Source of the DNA: Spirogloea muscicola | Lineage: Eukaryota > Streptophyta > Zygnematophyceae > Spirogloeales > Spirogloeaceae | Direction: 5' to 3' | Length of the DNA: 16,433 nucleotides | Assembly (NCBI GenBank): GCA_009602725.1 | Contig: WELB01000006.1 | Span: 286,934-303,366 of the forward strand | In this document: piece by piece, positions 1 through 11,335 of the stretch | Numbering within the stretch: the first letter of the stretch is position 1 | How the letters are laid out: every line of letters starts with the position of its first letter | Notes under the pieces: model-generated | Told to the model about the DNA's origin: nothing | Database searches by the model: none | What the model saw: only the letters and a program-made list of their open reading frames with translations | Program-made: the position numbers and the translations under genes

Positions 1-160
1 CTCCGCCCGGCTGCCGGCTCCGCTGCCGGCGCTGCGGTGAGCCGATCGCCGCCGCCCCCGGCAGTCCATGCCGCGCCGCTCGTCGGGCCGGCCGCGACGA
101 CGACGACGACGACGATGACGACGCCGCCGCTGATCGATTGCCGGATCGGCGCTGCACTGC
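1..160. promoter_or_regulatory. GC-rich 5' leader or promoter-proximal island of the kinase-hub gene
   Basis: This stretch is very GC-rich, in contrast to the roughly balanced sequence after about position 300. It holds a (CGA)n trinucleotide run at about 95-123. A short upstream reading frame starts at ATG 68 and stops at TGA 116-118; it has 16 codons and its last seven are arginine, translated from the CGA run. A GTGAGC donor-like site follows position 35, so the first bases could also be the end of an exon of this or another gene. The role as 5' leader is inferred from position only. Confidence 0.35.
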
Positions 161-3560
<3,400 letters not shown>

Positions 3561-4198
3561 AACCGAATGAAAGCCCGCCGGCAGGGCTGCCCTGCTCGTT
3601 TTGCCGCTTACAGCTCGCCCATCTCTGCTGCCTCAGTCCTTACTGAGTGGGACAAGGCGCAGCCAGCACACCCGTGGGCAGGGCGTCTGCTCTGCCGCAG
3701 GCAGATGTCCGCTCGCCGGACGGCTCCACGAGCCCGGCTTAGTGTCAACAGGCAAGGTGCACAGCGTGTCACCACTGGCCCCAGGCGGAGGCAGGGCTTG
3801 TCGACTCCGGCAGACTAGCTGCCGACTCTGACTTGAGCAACTGGGGGGTCTGATAACTTGCGAGAATGTGATGAGGTGGGCCGGCGTCGATTCACGAGTC
3901 GCTGGGGAAGTTCGTATCTGGGCAGAGCCACAGGCCGTCGGCGAGACGGCCGTTAAGAAGCGCCGCGCGCCGTCTTCTCGTCCCGCCGTCTTCTCCCCGC
4001 AGTTTCTGCCCCCCTGCCCGCCGCGTTTCCCGCCGCCGCCGCCGCCGCCAGCGCCGCCGCGATTTGCGGCGCGGAGTCCGAGCTGCGGGCGAGGGCCAGC
4101 GCAGTCACTGCCGCCGGGTCGGGCGCTGCGCTCCGGCCGACGTCGTGGCCGCGGACGCGCCGTCGCCACACGGCTGACCAATTCTGAGGAAGCCCGGC
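3561..4198. other. Intergenic stretch between the hub exons and alpha-SNAP
   Basis: About 640 bases with no recognisable gene. The first half should hold the 3' untranslated region of the kinase-hub gene. From about 3950 it becomes strongly GC-rich with CCG runs (about 4028-4052), typical of the 5' gene ends in this window, so it probably carries the alpha-SNAP promoter and leader. The open frames here are compositional: proline, arginine and alanine runs without family signals. Confidence 0.4.
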
Positions 4199-4264
4199 GG
4201 CGGCAGCGGGATTGGCGGCGGCGGCGGCGGTATTGGCGGCGGCGGGATTGGCGGCGGCGGCGGG
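4199..4264. repeat. GGC-rich minisatellite ending at an unresolved base
   Basis: Irregular copies of ATTGGCGGCGGCGG and GGC runs fill this stretch up to the N at 4265. No frame encodes the residues expected just before the first alpha-SNAP helix, which continues immediately to the right. It may be real 5' DNA misplaced next to the exon, or low-complexity sequence produced when an assembly gap was closed. Confidence 0.7.
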
Positions 4265-4265
4265 N
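4265..4265. other. Unresolved base (N) inside alpha-SNAP exon 1
   Basis: A single N separates the GGC repeat from clean alpha-SNAP coding sequence. Homology to the family begins exactly on its right side, so it marks an assembly break rather than a single miscalled base. Confidence 0.7.
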
Positions 4266-6110
4266 CTGCTCGAGCGCGCCGCGACGGCCTACAAGCTCGC
4301 CAAGGCCTGTCGGTGGCCCCTCAAAGACTCAGGATCGAGCCCCGACCGCGGCGCCGCCCTGAGCGCTTGTTTTTTCCCAGCTTGCGGCAGCCATGGGCAG
4401 CCATCGCTGGCGCGGCTGCTCCGCCGCTCGCCGATCGCGGCGACGACGGCGGCCGCCTGGCGGTGCTGACGGCGCCGCCGCCGCCGCCGCCGCCGCCGCA
4501 GGGGACAAGGGCGGGGAGACGTACCGCCGGCTGTCGGAGCTGCAGCTGACCAAGGTTCGACCGCCTCCCACGGCTGTTCAATTCTCGTGGCTTGCACCAC
4601 CTTCGGACATGCCAGTCGACGTTGAAGCAGTCACACAGCTTCTTGGCCTCGAGGTGATGCCGCCCTGGCCTTGACACTCACAGTGCGGGGCGCCCGTTCC
4701 TGTTGCAGCTGGACAGCAAGCACGAGGCGGCCTCGGCGCTCGTGGACGCCGCCAATTGCTACAAGAAGGGCAACGCGCCAGGTGCGAGGCGTGGGTTCAA
4801 GTGCCTTACTGACCTACGTGTGGGATCGTGGCGCACCTTGCTGACGGTGCTGGGGTCTGCGGCGCTGGGGTTGGGCTGGGCTTGCGGTCGTGCAGCGGCG
4901 CTGGAGTGCCTCCAGCTGGCGGTAGAGTACCTGACTGACCTTGGGCGCCTCAGTATGGCCGCCAAGCACTGCAAGGTGCAGCCCTCGAGGCCCGCCGGCA
5001 CTAACCTATGATCACCCATCCTGAATGATTGCTCCGCCTTTGTCGGTGTACCAGCAAATTGATGCTCAAATTCTGGACTCACTGTTAACTCCCGTTCACC
5101 TCGGGACAGTCTGCCTTTCCTGGTGGAGGTGCATGTTGGGCTGCACGTCACTCGTACGTATTTGCGGTTGACGACTTCCGGCATGTGCATACGAGGGCAG
5201 GACATTGGGGAGCTTTACGAGAAGGAGGAGCAAGTTGAGAATGCGATGGCGTGGTTTGAGAAGGCGGCGGACTTCTACCAGGGTGAGGAGGCTACAAGCA
5301 GCGGGAACCAGTGCCGCCTGAAGGTTGCGCAGTTTGCAGCGCAGCTGGAGCAGTAAGTTGGAACTGAGTCGTCACATGTAGTGCTCATTGCAGATCAGGC
5401 GTCGTGCCTCGTGTGAAGAAACCTGTGCTGTGCATGCGTCATGGTATTCTGTGGCATTGCTCCACGCGGTAAAGCAAAAACATGCAAGCTAACTAATTGC
5501 ATGCAGACTGCCCCAACATTCGCTGCCGTCTTTCGGAATATGCAGGTATCAACGTGCAGTCGACATATTCGAGGAGATTGCGCAGGCGTCCATGGACAGC
5601 AACCTCCTCAAGTATAGCGTGAAGGGCTACCTGCTGAATGCTGGGCTGTGCCGGCTATGCCACCAAAGCGGCGACTCAGTGTCGCTGCAACGCATGCTGG
5701 ACCGCTACCAGGAGCTGGACGCAACCTTCACAGGCACGCGCGAATACAAGTTCCTGGCAGACCTGACGGAGGCAGTGGGTGCCGAGGACGTAGAGCAATT
5801 CACCGAAGTTGTGCGGGAGTTCGACAGCATGACACGCCTGGTGCAGCTCCCGCTTGCCCTTCTTGTCTGAATACGTCTGTCGTACTATGCTGTCTAGCTT
5901 GTCACCTGGAAGGCAGCTCTGCTTGTCTTTGGACAATTGGTTGTGAGGCTGCCAGAGTCATGTTTACCATCGGGGTTGCCTCTGAGTAGCTGGTGTGACC
6001 TTCAACTTTACCATCATTTGGCATTGCAGGACTCCTGGAAAACAATGCTCCTACTTAGAGCAAAGAACACCCTCAAAGACCGGGAGAATGCCGAGGATGA
6101 GCTGACTTAG
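4266..6110 (+). CDS. Alpha-SNAP (soluble NSF attachment protein), 5' end missing
   Basis: Alpha-SNAP recruits the ATPase NSF to SNARE complexes on cytosolic membrane faces so that they can be taken apart and reused after fusion. Exons are ?-4308, 4502-4554, 4709-4781, 4896-4975, 5201-5352, 5546-5840 and 6030-6110; every phase agrees and the last codon is TAG. The 258 visible residues include [98 protein letters not shown] and [20 protein letters not shown]. This is the TPR-like helical array ending in the conserved acidic EDELT tail, whose penultimate Leu stimulates NSF in other species. Family members have about 290 residues, so some 35 N-terminal residues (the membrane-contacting start) are absent. 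They should precede residue LLERAAT, but the N at 4265 interrupts there. I see no substitute start. The rest looks intact and functional. Confidence 0.93.
4472..4499. repeat. (GCC)n run at the 3' splice site of alpha-SNAP intron 1
   Basis: About nine GCC/CCG units lie directly before the CAG acceptor ending at 4501, taking the place of an ordinary pyrimidine tract. Confidence 0.8.
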
Positions 6111-6504
6111 CCCAGCCCCCTGCAAGAGGAGGCACACTGTCAGCCACTTGCCGAGCAGGTTGTCCAGCCTGTTGTTAGGTTCTGCAGAGGAGCCCCTTGC
6201 AAATGCCTCCTTGAGCAATGCCTTCTTAGCATGCCATTTGAGCCCTTTTGAGCAGCATCCACTGCGACTATGTGCAATACATCTTGGAAATGCTTGACTG
6301 TGGAGAAGAGAAGGCTACTGATGCAGCTGGGTCTAATCAACAGTGACTGTGACCTGCAACTTGATATGCATGCAGTGTCCCAGGACGTTTATGAGGTAAT
6401 TTCATTTGTCATTCAGAAAGTGGCATCAAGGCAACTTCTTTAGATATGAAAGATATGAAAGGGCTTGAAGAACCATGAAAGTGGTCCATCCCATATTCAG
6501 ACAG
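6111..6504. other. Region downstream of alpha-SNAP without a recognised gene
   Basis: This should contain the alpha-SNAP 3' untranslated region and possibly the 3' end of the convergent minus-strand gene. A small direct duplication (AGATATGAAAGATATGAAAG) lies near 6442-6461. I see no coding signal. Confidence 0.4.
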
Positions 6505-6966
6505 TCATATATAATTGGGGAAAGGCCTTCTTTCTTTTATCATTTGTCTGCCAGTATGTGACGTCTCCACGATACAGCTACACTCACAAGGCAGCTTGTA
6601 CACTGCCAATATCGCCGTGCCAAATAATGTCATGACAAGAAGCTGATCTTGGTGTAGTGTCTTGCCCCGGACAAAGCTGTTCACAGCCACAAGCAGGCTA
6701 CCAAGACTGCTGCCAACCAGATTGAGCCCCCACCAAAGGACAGGAGTGAGGTTGGTGTTGCCAATGGGGCCAGGCTTGCGCTGGGCTTAGGATGTTCCTC
6801 TGGTCAGTGGCAACAACAAATCAGACCATCAGCTTCCACTTAGACCGGACTATTAGTGCAGTAATCTTGCAGAGATATCTATGTCCAAAAAACCCACTGA
6901 TTATATAACGTACGTGCCCGTTGCAGAGTGGCTTCCGACTTTGAGCCCCTCAGCCAGTAAGAGGAG
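6505..6966 (-). other. Tentative 3' exons of the minus-strand cysteine-rich gene, with hydrophobic tail
   Basis: Three stretches look coding on the minus strand but cannot be joined with confidence. 6966-6914 encodes LLLLAEGLKVGSHSATGT before a GTACGT donor. Around 6878 a frame reads YLCKITALIV, but only 35 bases separate it from that donor, too short for an intron here. 6780-6588 follows a CCCAG acceptor, ends at GTGAGT, and contains two hydrophobic segments, LTPVLWWGLNLVGSSLGSLL and QLLVMTLFGTAILAVYKLP. If unspliced it stays open to a stop at 6505. A hydrophobic C-terminus would suit a GPI-attachment signal, but two such segments could equally mean membrane spans. Confidence 0.3.
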
Positions 6967-7039
6967 CTTTCTTGCATGATAAGCAGACCAAGCATGTAAT
7001 GCAAGCTTATGCTCCGCTGTAATTAGCAGGCTTGGACAC

Positions 7040-8838
7040 CTGATGGAGGTTTCGACTCGTGCTTGGGGTGCGGCCCTTGGTTGGTTGTATGTGGGAGCCC
7101 AGCTGGGCCAGGTACTGGTGGCAGCAGGTGCCCAGGATTTGCAGCTGGTAGCACCTTGCACCCTGACTCGATCGCCACAAATGAGTAGGCCACCGATGAT
7201 GCCTGCATGTAGACAGTGCCATCATTGCATCACACGTAATGCTCTTGCAAGGTCCAATAGGCACAGTGAACACTTGGACTTGGAAACGAAGCACAGCCAC
7301 GAAAGAGTCACTCTGCCCCCGACAGCTGACGAAGCATGTAACAGACCGAGGTGCCTGTCACCTTCTCTTGATGGAGGTCTTGGCAGATATACATTAAGTG
7401 CCCAGGACTTATTCGTGACCTCTTGGCTTATCCTGGACAAGCAACAAGCCCCTCTTGTATGCAGAGTTGCTCTTGCCCCTGCAATGCACGAATAGCTTCA
7501 GCGGCTCAATATTTGAGTATCTTTGCTGGCCTGCTCACCTGACTCTGTGCGAGGCGAACCATGACAACCGTCTGGCAGTCCTGCGCCACCTTCTTGGAAG
7601 ATGACCCCTGAGCAAGCTTGGTGGCAGCCTGTGTGATGTTTCCAACGCAAGTGGAGCACGCCGTGGAAGTGTCTGCGCACGCCTGAGCCAGCTTGGGAAG
7701 CTTCACCCTGCACCAACCTCGAGGCGCCTATAAGTACTGCTTCCACTGGAGTTGGCGAATGAAGGTGCAAGCTAGCCAAATGTAGGATACCTTAGCACTC
7801 ACCACCACCTCCACACCCGCATCCGTGTTTCATTTTCATTTCCTTAATAAGATACGAGAAGGCAGATCGCCGGTATGAGCAATTTCTGACAGCAGGTTGC
7901 CCAGTTCGGCTTAGACTCCAGAGAGGCCATCAGTTGGTTGCATGCTGATTGCATGCTCACCTGGCGGATACATCCCCAAGCAATGTGACCGGGCACTTGT
8001 TTGCAGGGGTGACAACAAGCTGAGGAAGCAGCTTCGAGTTGGGGCAGAGCTTGAAGATGTTCGTCTTCAGCTTCACGCCGTGAGCAAGCTGTGCCTGGGG
8101 TTCCTGGCAAAGTGGAGAGCAGTGTAGCATGTTGAGAGATGCTTTTTTGTTGAGGCTGTACCCTGGCTAGACTTGCAGGCTTGCATGTAGAATTGACTAA
8201 ACTAAATGTCCTACTGCACTCATGTGCACCAAATACCAGAAGACACCTAAACGGGTACACAAGGTGACTTGATCAAACTCAATAAGCTGCATTCAAGCGT
8301 TGAGTAGTACCGTACCTTTTTGCAGGGCTCATTCATGGATGGCTGCGTTTGCACTGCAAGGTAGAGATCAGGGTTCTCAATGGCAAGCGTCTGAAGCATT
8401 TGACTGACTCTGGAGCAGCACGACTTCTTGGCAGGTTGTTTGGGTTGGCCCGTGCATGCAGAGAGCCCTCTTGTTGCGCTGCAAAGGAGTGCAGCATGCA
8501 GATGGCATGTGGTCAGATCAAATTCGTACTACATGTGCATATCGTCGTGGTTAGCTTGTAACATCAGTTGACAAGTTCTGGTCTGCAGGCCTGTTGGACC
8601 TCAGACTAGGCGAAGGGAAGTTGCTCTGGCTAACTAGAGCAAAGAGGTTGATATGACAATCGCAATGGAAGTGCACTGGCATAAGAAGCCGCGGCACACG
8701 ACACACGAAATGCAGTAACGAGGAAAGACAAAGCACGCTCATTGCGCACAGAGAGGGTGCTGTATATCAATCACCTAATAGCTGACTCGAACTGTAGGGC
8801 ACATTGGTCCGATTGCCCGACTCCAGGCGTGTCTGCTT
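7040..8838 (-). CDS. Cysteine-rich secreted protein, At1g61900-like (SPARK-type) putative GPI-anchored protein
   Basis: The five exons, in order of transcription, are 8838-8775, 8478-8316, 8103-7961, 7707-7539 and 7312-7040. All have GT-AG borders and agreeing phases (2, 0, 2, 0). Landmarks are DQCALQFESAIS, LSACTGQPKQPAKKSCCSRV, NEPCKK, NIFKLCPNSKL, ANKCPVTLLGDVS, LAQACADTSTACSTCVGNIT, AQDCQTVVMVRLAQSQ and LQILGTCCHQYLAQLGSHIQ. The order and spacing of cysteines, including two CC pairs, match what I recall of the plant At1g61900-like uncharacterised GPI-anchored proteins. Those carry a secretion signal and sit at the cell surface; their biochemical role is unknown. The last exon is the least certain, since its middle aligns poorly. 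Neither the signal-peptide exon nor the C-terminus is resolved; candidates lie at 9469-9340 and 6966-6505. The family call rests on memory without a search. Confidence 0.55.
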
Positions 8839-9253
8839 CTGGATTAGACTTGATCTGACACAGAAGCATCATGCAGTCCTCTCTGGAAGATCAGAACAGC
8901 TGCTGACTAAAGGTGGCAGCGACGAGCAGCGGTAATGATGTAGTTCATCAAGTTCTGCACAGACAGCAGGCAGCAAAATCTCTTCCTAAAAAGCAGCAAT
9001 TTCGTTCACTTTGATGATCTGCATAATCGAGTCAAGGCTCAAAGTCCGCTTTGTCAAGGAAAGTTCAGATCACAACCGACGTCCATGCCACAGAGACTAG
9101 TACTACACGTTCACGATGTCAATAGCCGGCCCATGCAGGTGCGAGGCGATCATGGCCAGCAGGATGCAGCAAGTTACGCGGTAAATCTTGGCGAGATTGA
9201 CGACCAGTAAGACCACATGAGCAGGACGTGTGCGTGCAGCTCCACAGATGATC
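8839..9253 (-). other. Unassigned stretch upstream of the cysteine-rich gene, with a hydrophobic segment
   Basis: The exon ending at 8775 could begin at 8838 or at an earlier acceptor near 8883, since the frame stays open. Further upstream, minus-strand 9222-9103 reads VVLLVVNLAKIYRV and then CCILLAMIASHLHGPAIDIV before TAG. This is strongly hydrophobic with balanced codon use and might be a missed exon. I could not join it in phase to the downstream exons and give it no function. Confidence 0.2.
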
Positions 9254-9306
9254 AATGGGAGGCACTCATTAAGCTCCCATGAATGGGAGGCAGTCATCAA
9301 GCTGGA
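9254..9306. repeat. 28-bp imperfect tandem duplication with a short palindrome
   Basis: AATGGGAGGCACTCATTAAG starting at 9254 recurs as AATGGGAGGCAGTCATCAAG starting at 9282. Between them CTCCCAT (9274-9280) and ATGGGAG (9283-9289) are perfect inverted arms around two bases. Confidence 0.75.
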
Positions 9307-9339
9307 GCTGCACGTCCTAGAGCTCTGACGGTGTGATGC

Positions 9340-9469
9340 GCATGGGGCTCGTCGGAGGTACCGGGTGCGCGGCGGGGCTCGGAGCGGCGCCGGAGGCAGC
9401 GACGGCGAGCCGCGCGCGCAGCAGCACGGCGACGGCCGCCAGCCGCAGGGCGAGGCGCGCGGCGCGGCC
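9340..9469 (-). other. GC-rich segment that reads as a signal peptide, truncated by the N
   Basis: On the minus strand, starting right after the N, one frame reads ARLALRLAAVAVLL and then RARLAVAASGAAPSPAAHP before a GTACCT donor-like site at about 9361. An arginine-bounded hydrophobic core followed by small residues and prolines is what a secretion signal looks like. It lies upstream of, and on the same strand as, the predicted secreted cysteine-rich protein, so it may be part of that gene's first exon. The start codon would be lost in the N/poly(A) junk. The donor is phase 0 while the next sure exon needs a different phase, so an extra exon or another donor would be required. Confidence 0.3.
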
Positions 9470-9470
9470 N

Positions 9471-9567
<97 letters not shown>
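9470..9567. other. Unresolved base followed by a run of 97 A
   Basis: The N at 9470 is followed by exactly 97 A (9471-9567), set between two strongly GC-rich flanks. No processed-gene body or target-site duplication was seen. Read either way it produces poly-Lys or poly-Phe frames, which are spurious. An assembly gap-closing artefact is the simplest explanation. Confidence 0.75.
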
Positions 9568-9568
<1 letters not shown>

Positions 9569-9676
9569 CGTTGGCGATGGCGATGGCGGCGGCGGCGGCG
9601 GGCGGCGAGGGCCGCCTGCAGGCCCCGCGCCCGGGCGAGGCCCCCGAGGCGCCGCCACGTGTCCCCCCGACGAGCC
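9568..9676. other. GC-rich island right of the poly(A) run
   Basis: GC-rich sequence with GCG runs. On the plus strand an ATG near 9577 opens a frame reading MAMAAAAAGGEGRLQAPRPG, which could be the start of a lost exon or simply composition. No family is recognisable. Confidence 0.25.
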
Positions 9677-9760
9677 TTAACTCGGCGGGCACGCAAGGGC
9701 TCGGGATTAGCGGTCCGGTGTTCGAGCACCAATTGTTGGCGACGTACCACTTTGTTCCAC
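9677..9760. repeat. Degenerate repeat, copy A (partial)
   Basis: Shares with copies B and C the pieces CTCGGCGGGCACG (9681-9693), GGTCCGGTGTTCGAGCACC (9712-9730) and a CGACGT...CCACTTT block. GGTG/CACC around the centre can form a short stem. Confidence 0.6.
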
Positions 9761-10261
9761 TTTTTGGCGCTTTCCGGCCCCTCCGGACCTCGTCCAGTCT
9801 TTTCGGGCGGGCTTTCCAAAGCCCCTCGCCCCCCTTTGGTTTTCAATAAGGTCACACTGTTACCTTGGCCACGTTAGCAAAGGAAGAAGAAAGGGCTCGC
9901 CCATAGAGAAGAGGAGCTGTCAGCCCAAAAAGAATGGACAATGTCCAACGCCAAAGAAAGAGGATGCCGAAGAAGGACTATACTACCAAAAGACAACAAC
10001 ACACTAGGGAAGCTCAATACCCACGAGTGAGCAACAGCAGGTCAGAATAGCTCGATGCGGGGAAGGAGGCGCTCCGCCGAGACCCGGAGGCGGCGGCCAG
10101 AGCGCGTCCTGCGCGCATGTGGACTGCGAGGGCAAGGGCTTCGTTTCATGTAGCCTTGCTTTTCCTGCACTAATTATTTCCCTCAACAATGTATTGGCTT
10201 GGATTGGCCTCCCTTTCATTTCATGCGCACACCGCGCCGACTCCTTTGGGCGATCGCCGCT
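9761..10261. other. Stretch between repeat copies A and B without a recognised gene
   Basis: The first part is GC-rich and the rest mixed. Open frames on both strands (for example minus 10315-10004) show no family motif. Purine-rich sequence at about 9873-9980 and the flanking repeats suggest decayed mobile-element or repeat DNA, but no terminal repeats or protein domains were identified. Confidence 0.3.
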
Positions 10262-10450
10262 TTGTCCATTTAACTCTACTCGGCGGGCACGATCAACCGT
10301 CCGGTGTGCAGGCACCGATTTAGGAAGTGGACGTCGCCCACTTTCTGCTGGCCCGTGGTTACCAAGCGGGTCGACTTAGCAGCAGGTGATGTGCGTCTGT
10401 GGGATGTGCTTGCCCTTGTACTTGGCCACTCGGGCCCTCCATCAACAAAT
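10262..10450. repeat. Degenerate ~220-bp repeat, copy B
   Basis: Contains CTCGGCGGGCACGATCAACC-type sequence, then CCGTCCGGTGTGCAGGCACCG (10297-10317), an AAGTGGACGTCGCCCACTT near-palindrome (10325-10343), GCGGGTC, and GATGTGCGTCTGTGGGATGT leading to GGGCCCTCCATCA. The same blocks recur in the same order in copy C. Confidence 0.65.
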
Positions 10451-10494
10451 AAGCGTCTCCCCCCCAAAAACCCACGAGCTTTAGTAGATGGCAG

Positions 10495-10662
10495 ACTGGG
10501 CTGCCAGTTTGCCGTCCGGTATTCGGGCACCAGTTCCCGATCTCTCCTGGCTGACCAGTGACTACTGAGCGGGTCTTAATACCGAGCGGGTCAGCTCAGT
10601 ATCAAATGAATGTGCATCTGAAGATGTGCTTGCTTTCGTCACCACGCAGGCCCTCGATCACT
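10495..10662. repeat. Degenerate ~220-bp repeat, copy C
   Basis: Contains GCCGTCCGGTATTCGGGCACC (10511-10531), GAGCGGGTC (twice), AATGTGCATCTGAAGATGTG (10609-10628) and CAGGCCCTCGATCA (10647-10660). Equivalent blocks are offset by about 215-222 bases from copy B, so B and C look like an old tandem duplication. Confidence 0.65.
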
Positions 10663-11192
10663 CAGTCAGGGAATATCCCCGCGCCGGCATAAGAGTAGGT
10701 GTAGTTGTGCTTGTCGATGGCCGCTTCTCTCCTCTGCCGTCGCCTCCCAGCGACGGGCCAGTGGCCCCAGCGCTCTCCCGGGACGCTCTCGGACTCCCCA
10801 GGTCTCCTGCGTCCCGTAATCCGAGCTGCCTGGCTGCCTGCGACCACCACGCTCTGGCTGGAGAGCGTCTTCGCCATACCTTGCCAAGTGCCAACCCTTG
10901 CGTAGGGCTTCGGTATTTGTTGCACAGACCTTGTATTTCAATGCAATGGCTGCACACCTGGAAAGGCTCCCGGTTAAGTGTCTTGCCATATCACACTGCT
11001 GGTGGCGAATCCTTCCTGGCCGCTCGTAGGAGAAGCGCCGGGAGCCCACTAAACGTGCCACACCTTCACGGATCTCCTTTCAGTGAACCCTTGGCAAGGG
11101 TTTGATACGGCGTGATGACATTGCAGAGCAGCAAAGGTGGCAGTGCTGCATGCGATTGTGCTATTGCCTCAATTGATCCTTACGGCTTGCAG
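10663..11192. other. No recognised gene
   Basis: Long overlapping frames exist on both strands (for example plus 10626-11105 and minus 11061-10666), but they are rich in Arg, Pro, Ser and Gly. None shows motifs or plausible splice structure. This is probably repeat-derived or non-coding sequence. Confidence 0.35.
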
Positions 11193-11335
11193 CTGCTGAA
11201 GTAATATTGCTGGACCTTGGCACAAATTGCAAGACCCTAGCTTCCTACTTGTCGACTGCGGGATGCGTACTTATTGTGACTGCAAGTGTTCATAATCAGT
11301 TTCTGCCTAGCAAGACTTACATGCTCAATGAGCAG
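11193..11335 (+). other. Orphan exon-like stretch, possible gene remnant
   Basis: A CTTGCAG acceptor at 11192 and a CAG/GTTAGA donor at 11335 bound an open frame that reads AEVILLDLGTNCKTLASYL, then STAGCVLIVTASVHNQFLPS. The alternation of hydrophobic and polar residues suggests a beta-alpha-beta unit such as in a nucleotide-binding fold. No family was recognised and no companion exons were found on either side. It may be a gene fragment or chance. Confidence 0.2.

Noticed and set aside
3633-4181. 182-codon minus-strand and 164-codon plus-strand frames upstream of alpha-SNAP
   Set aside because: Arg/Pro/Ala-rich frames produced by GC-rich DNA; no family motif and no splice logic.
6879-6913. 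35-base intron joining SATGT to YLCKITAL in the cysteine-rich gene
   Set aside because: The phase fits and the result looks attractive, but all other introns in the window exceed 100 bases, so the join is not credible without transcript evidence.
7043-7495. 150-codon plus-strand frame starting with ATG
   Set aside because: It is antisense to the best exons of the cysteine-rich gene and shows no motif.
8014-8087. Plus-strand exon-like stretch reading GDNKLRKQLRVGAELEDVRL with TTTGCAG acceptor and GTGAGC donor
   Set aside because: The minus strand at the same place encodes conserved cysteine landmarks in phase with neighbouring exons, so this is an antisense coincidence.
9712-9732. GTGTTCGAGCACC resembling the T-arm of a tRNA
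   Set aside because: No acceptor stem, D-arm or anticodon arm can be fitted, and the other repeat copies do not keep the TTCGA loop.
9103-9855. 250-codon minus-strand frame with a long Phe run, and plus-strand frames with Lys runs
   Set aside because: They exist only because the A run is free of stop codons; the N and homopolymer are probably artefacts.
10262-10662. Spaced repeats as a possible CRISPR array or paired LTRs
   Set aside because: Only two or three diverged copies with no regular spacers, no TG...CA ends, and a eukaryotic setting.
10626-11105. 159-codon plus-strand frame
   Set aside because: It starts inside repeat copy C, overlaps equally long frames on the other strand, and is compositionally unlike the real genes here.
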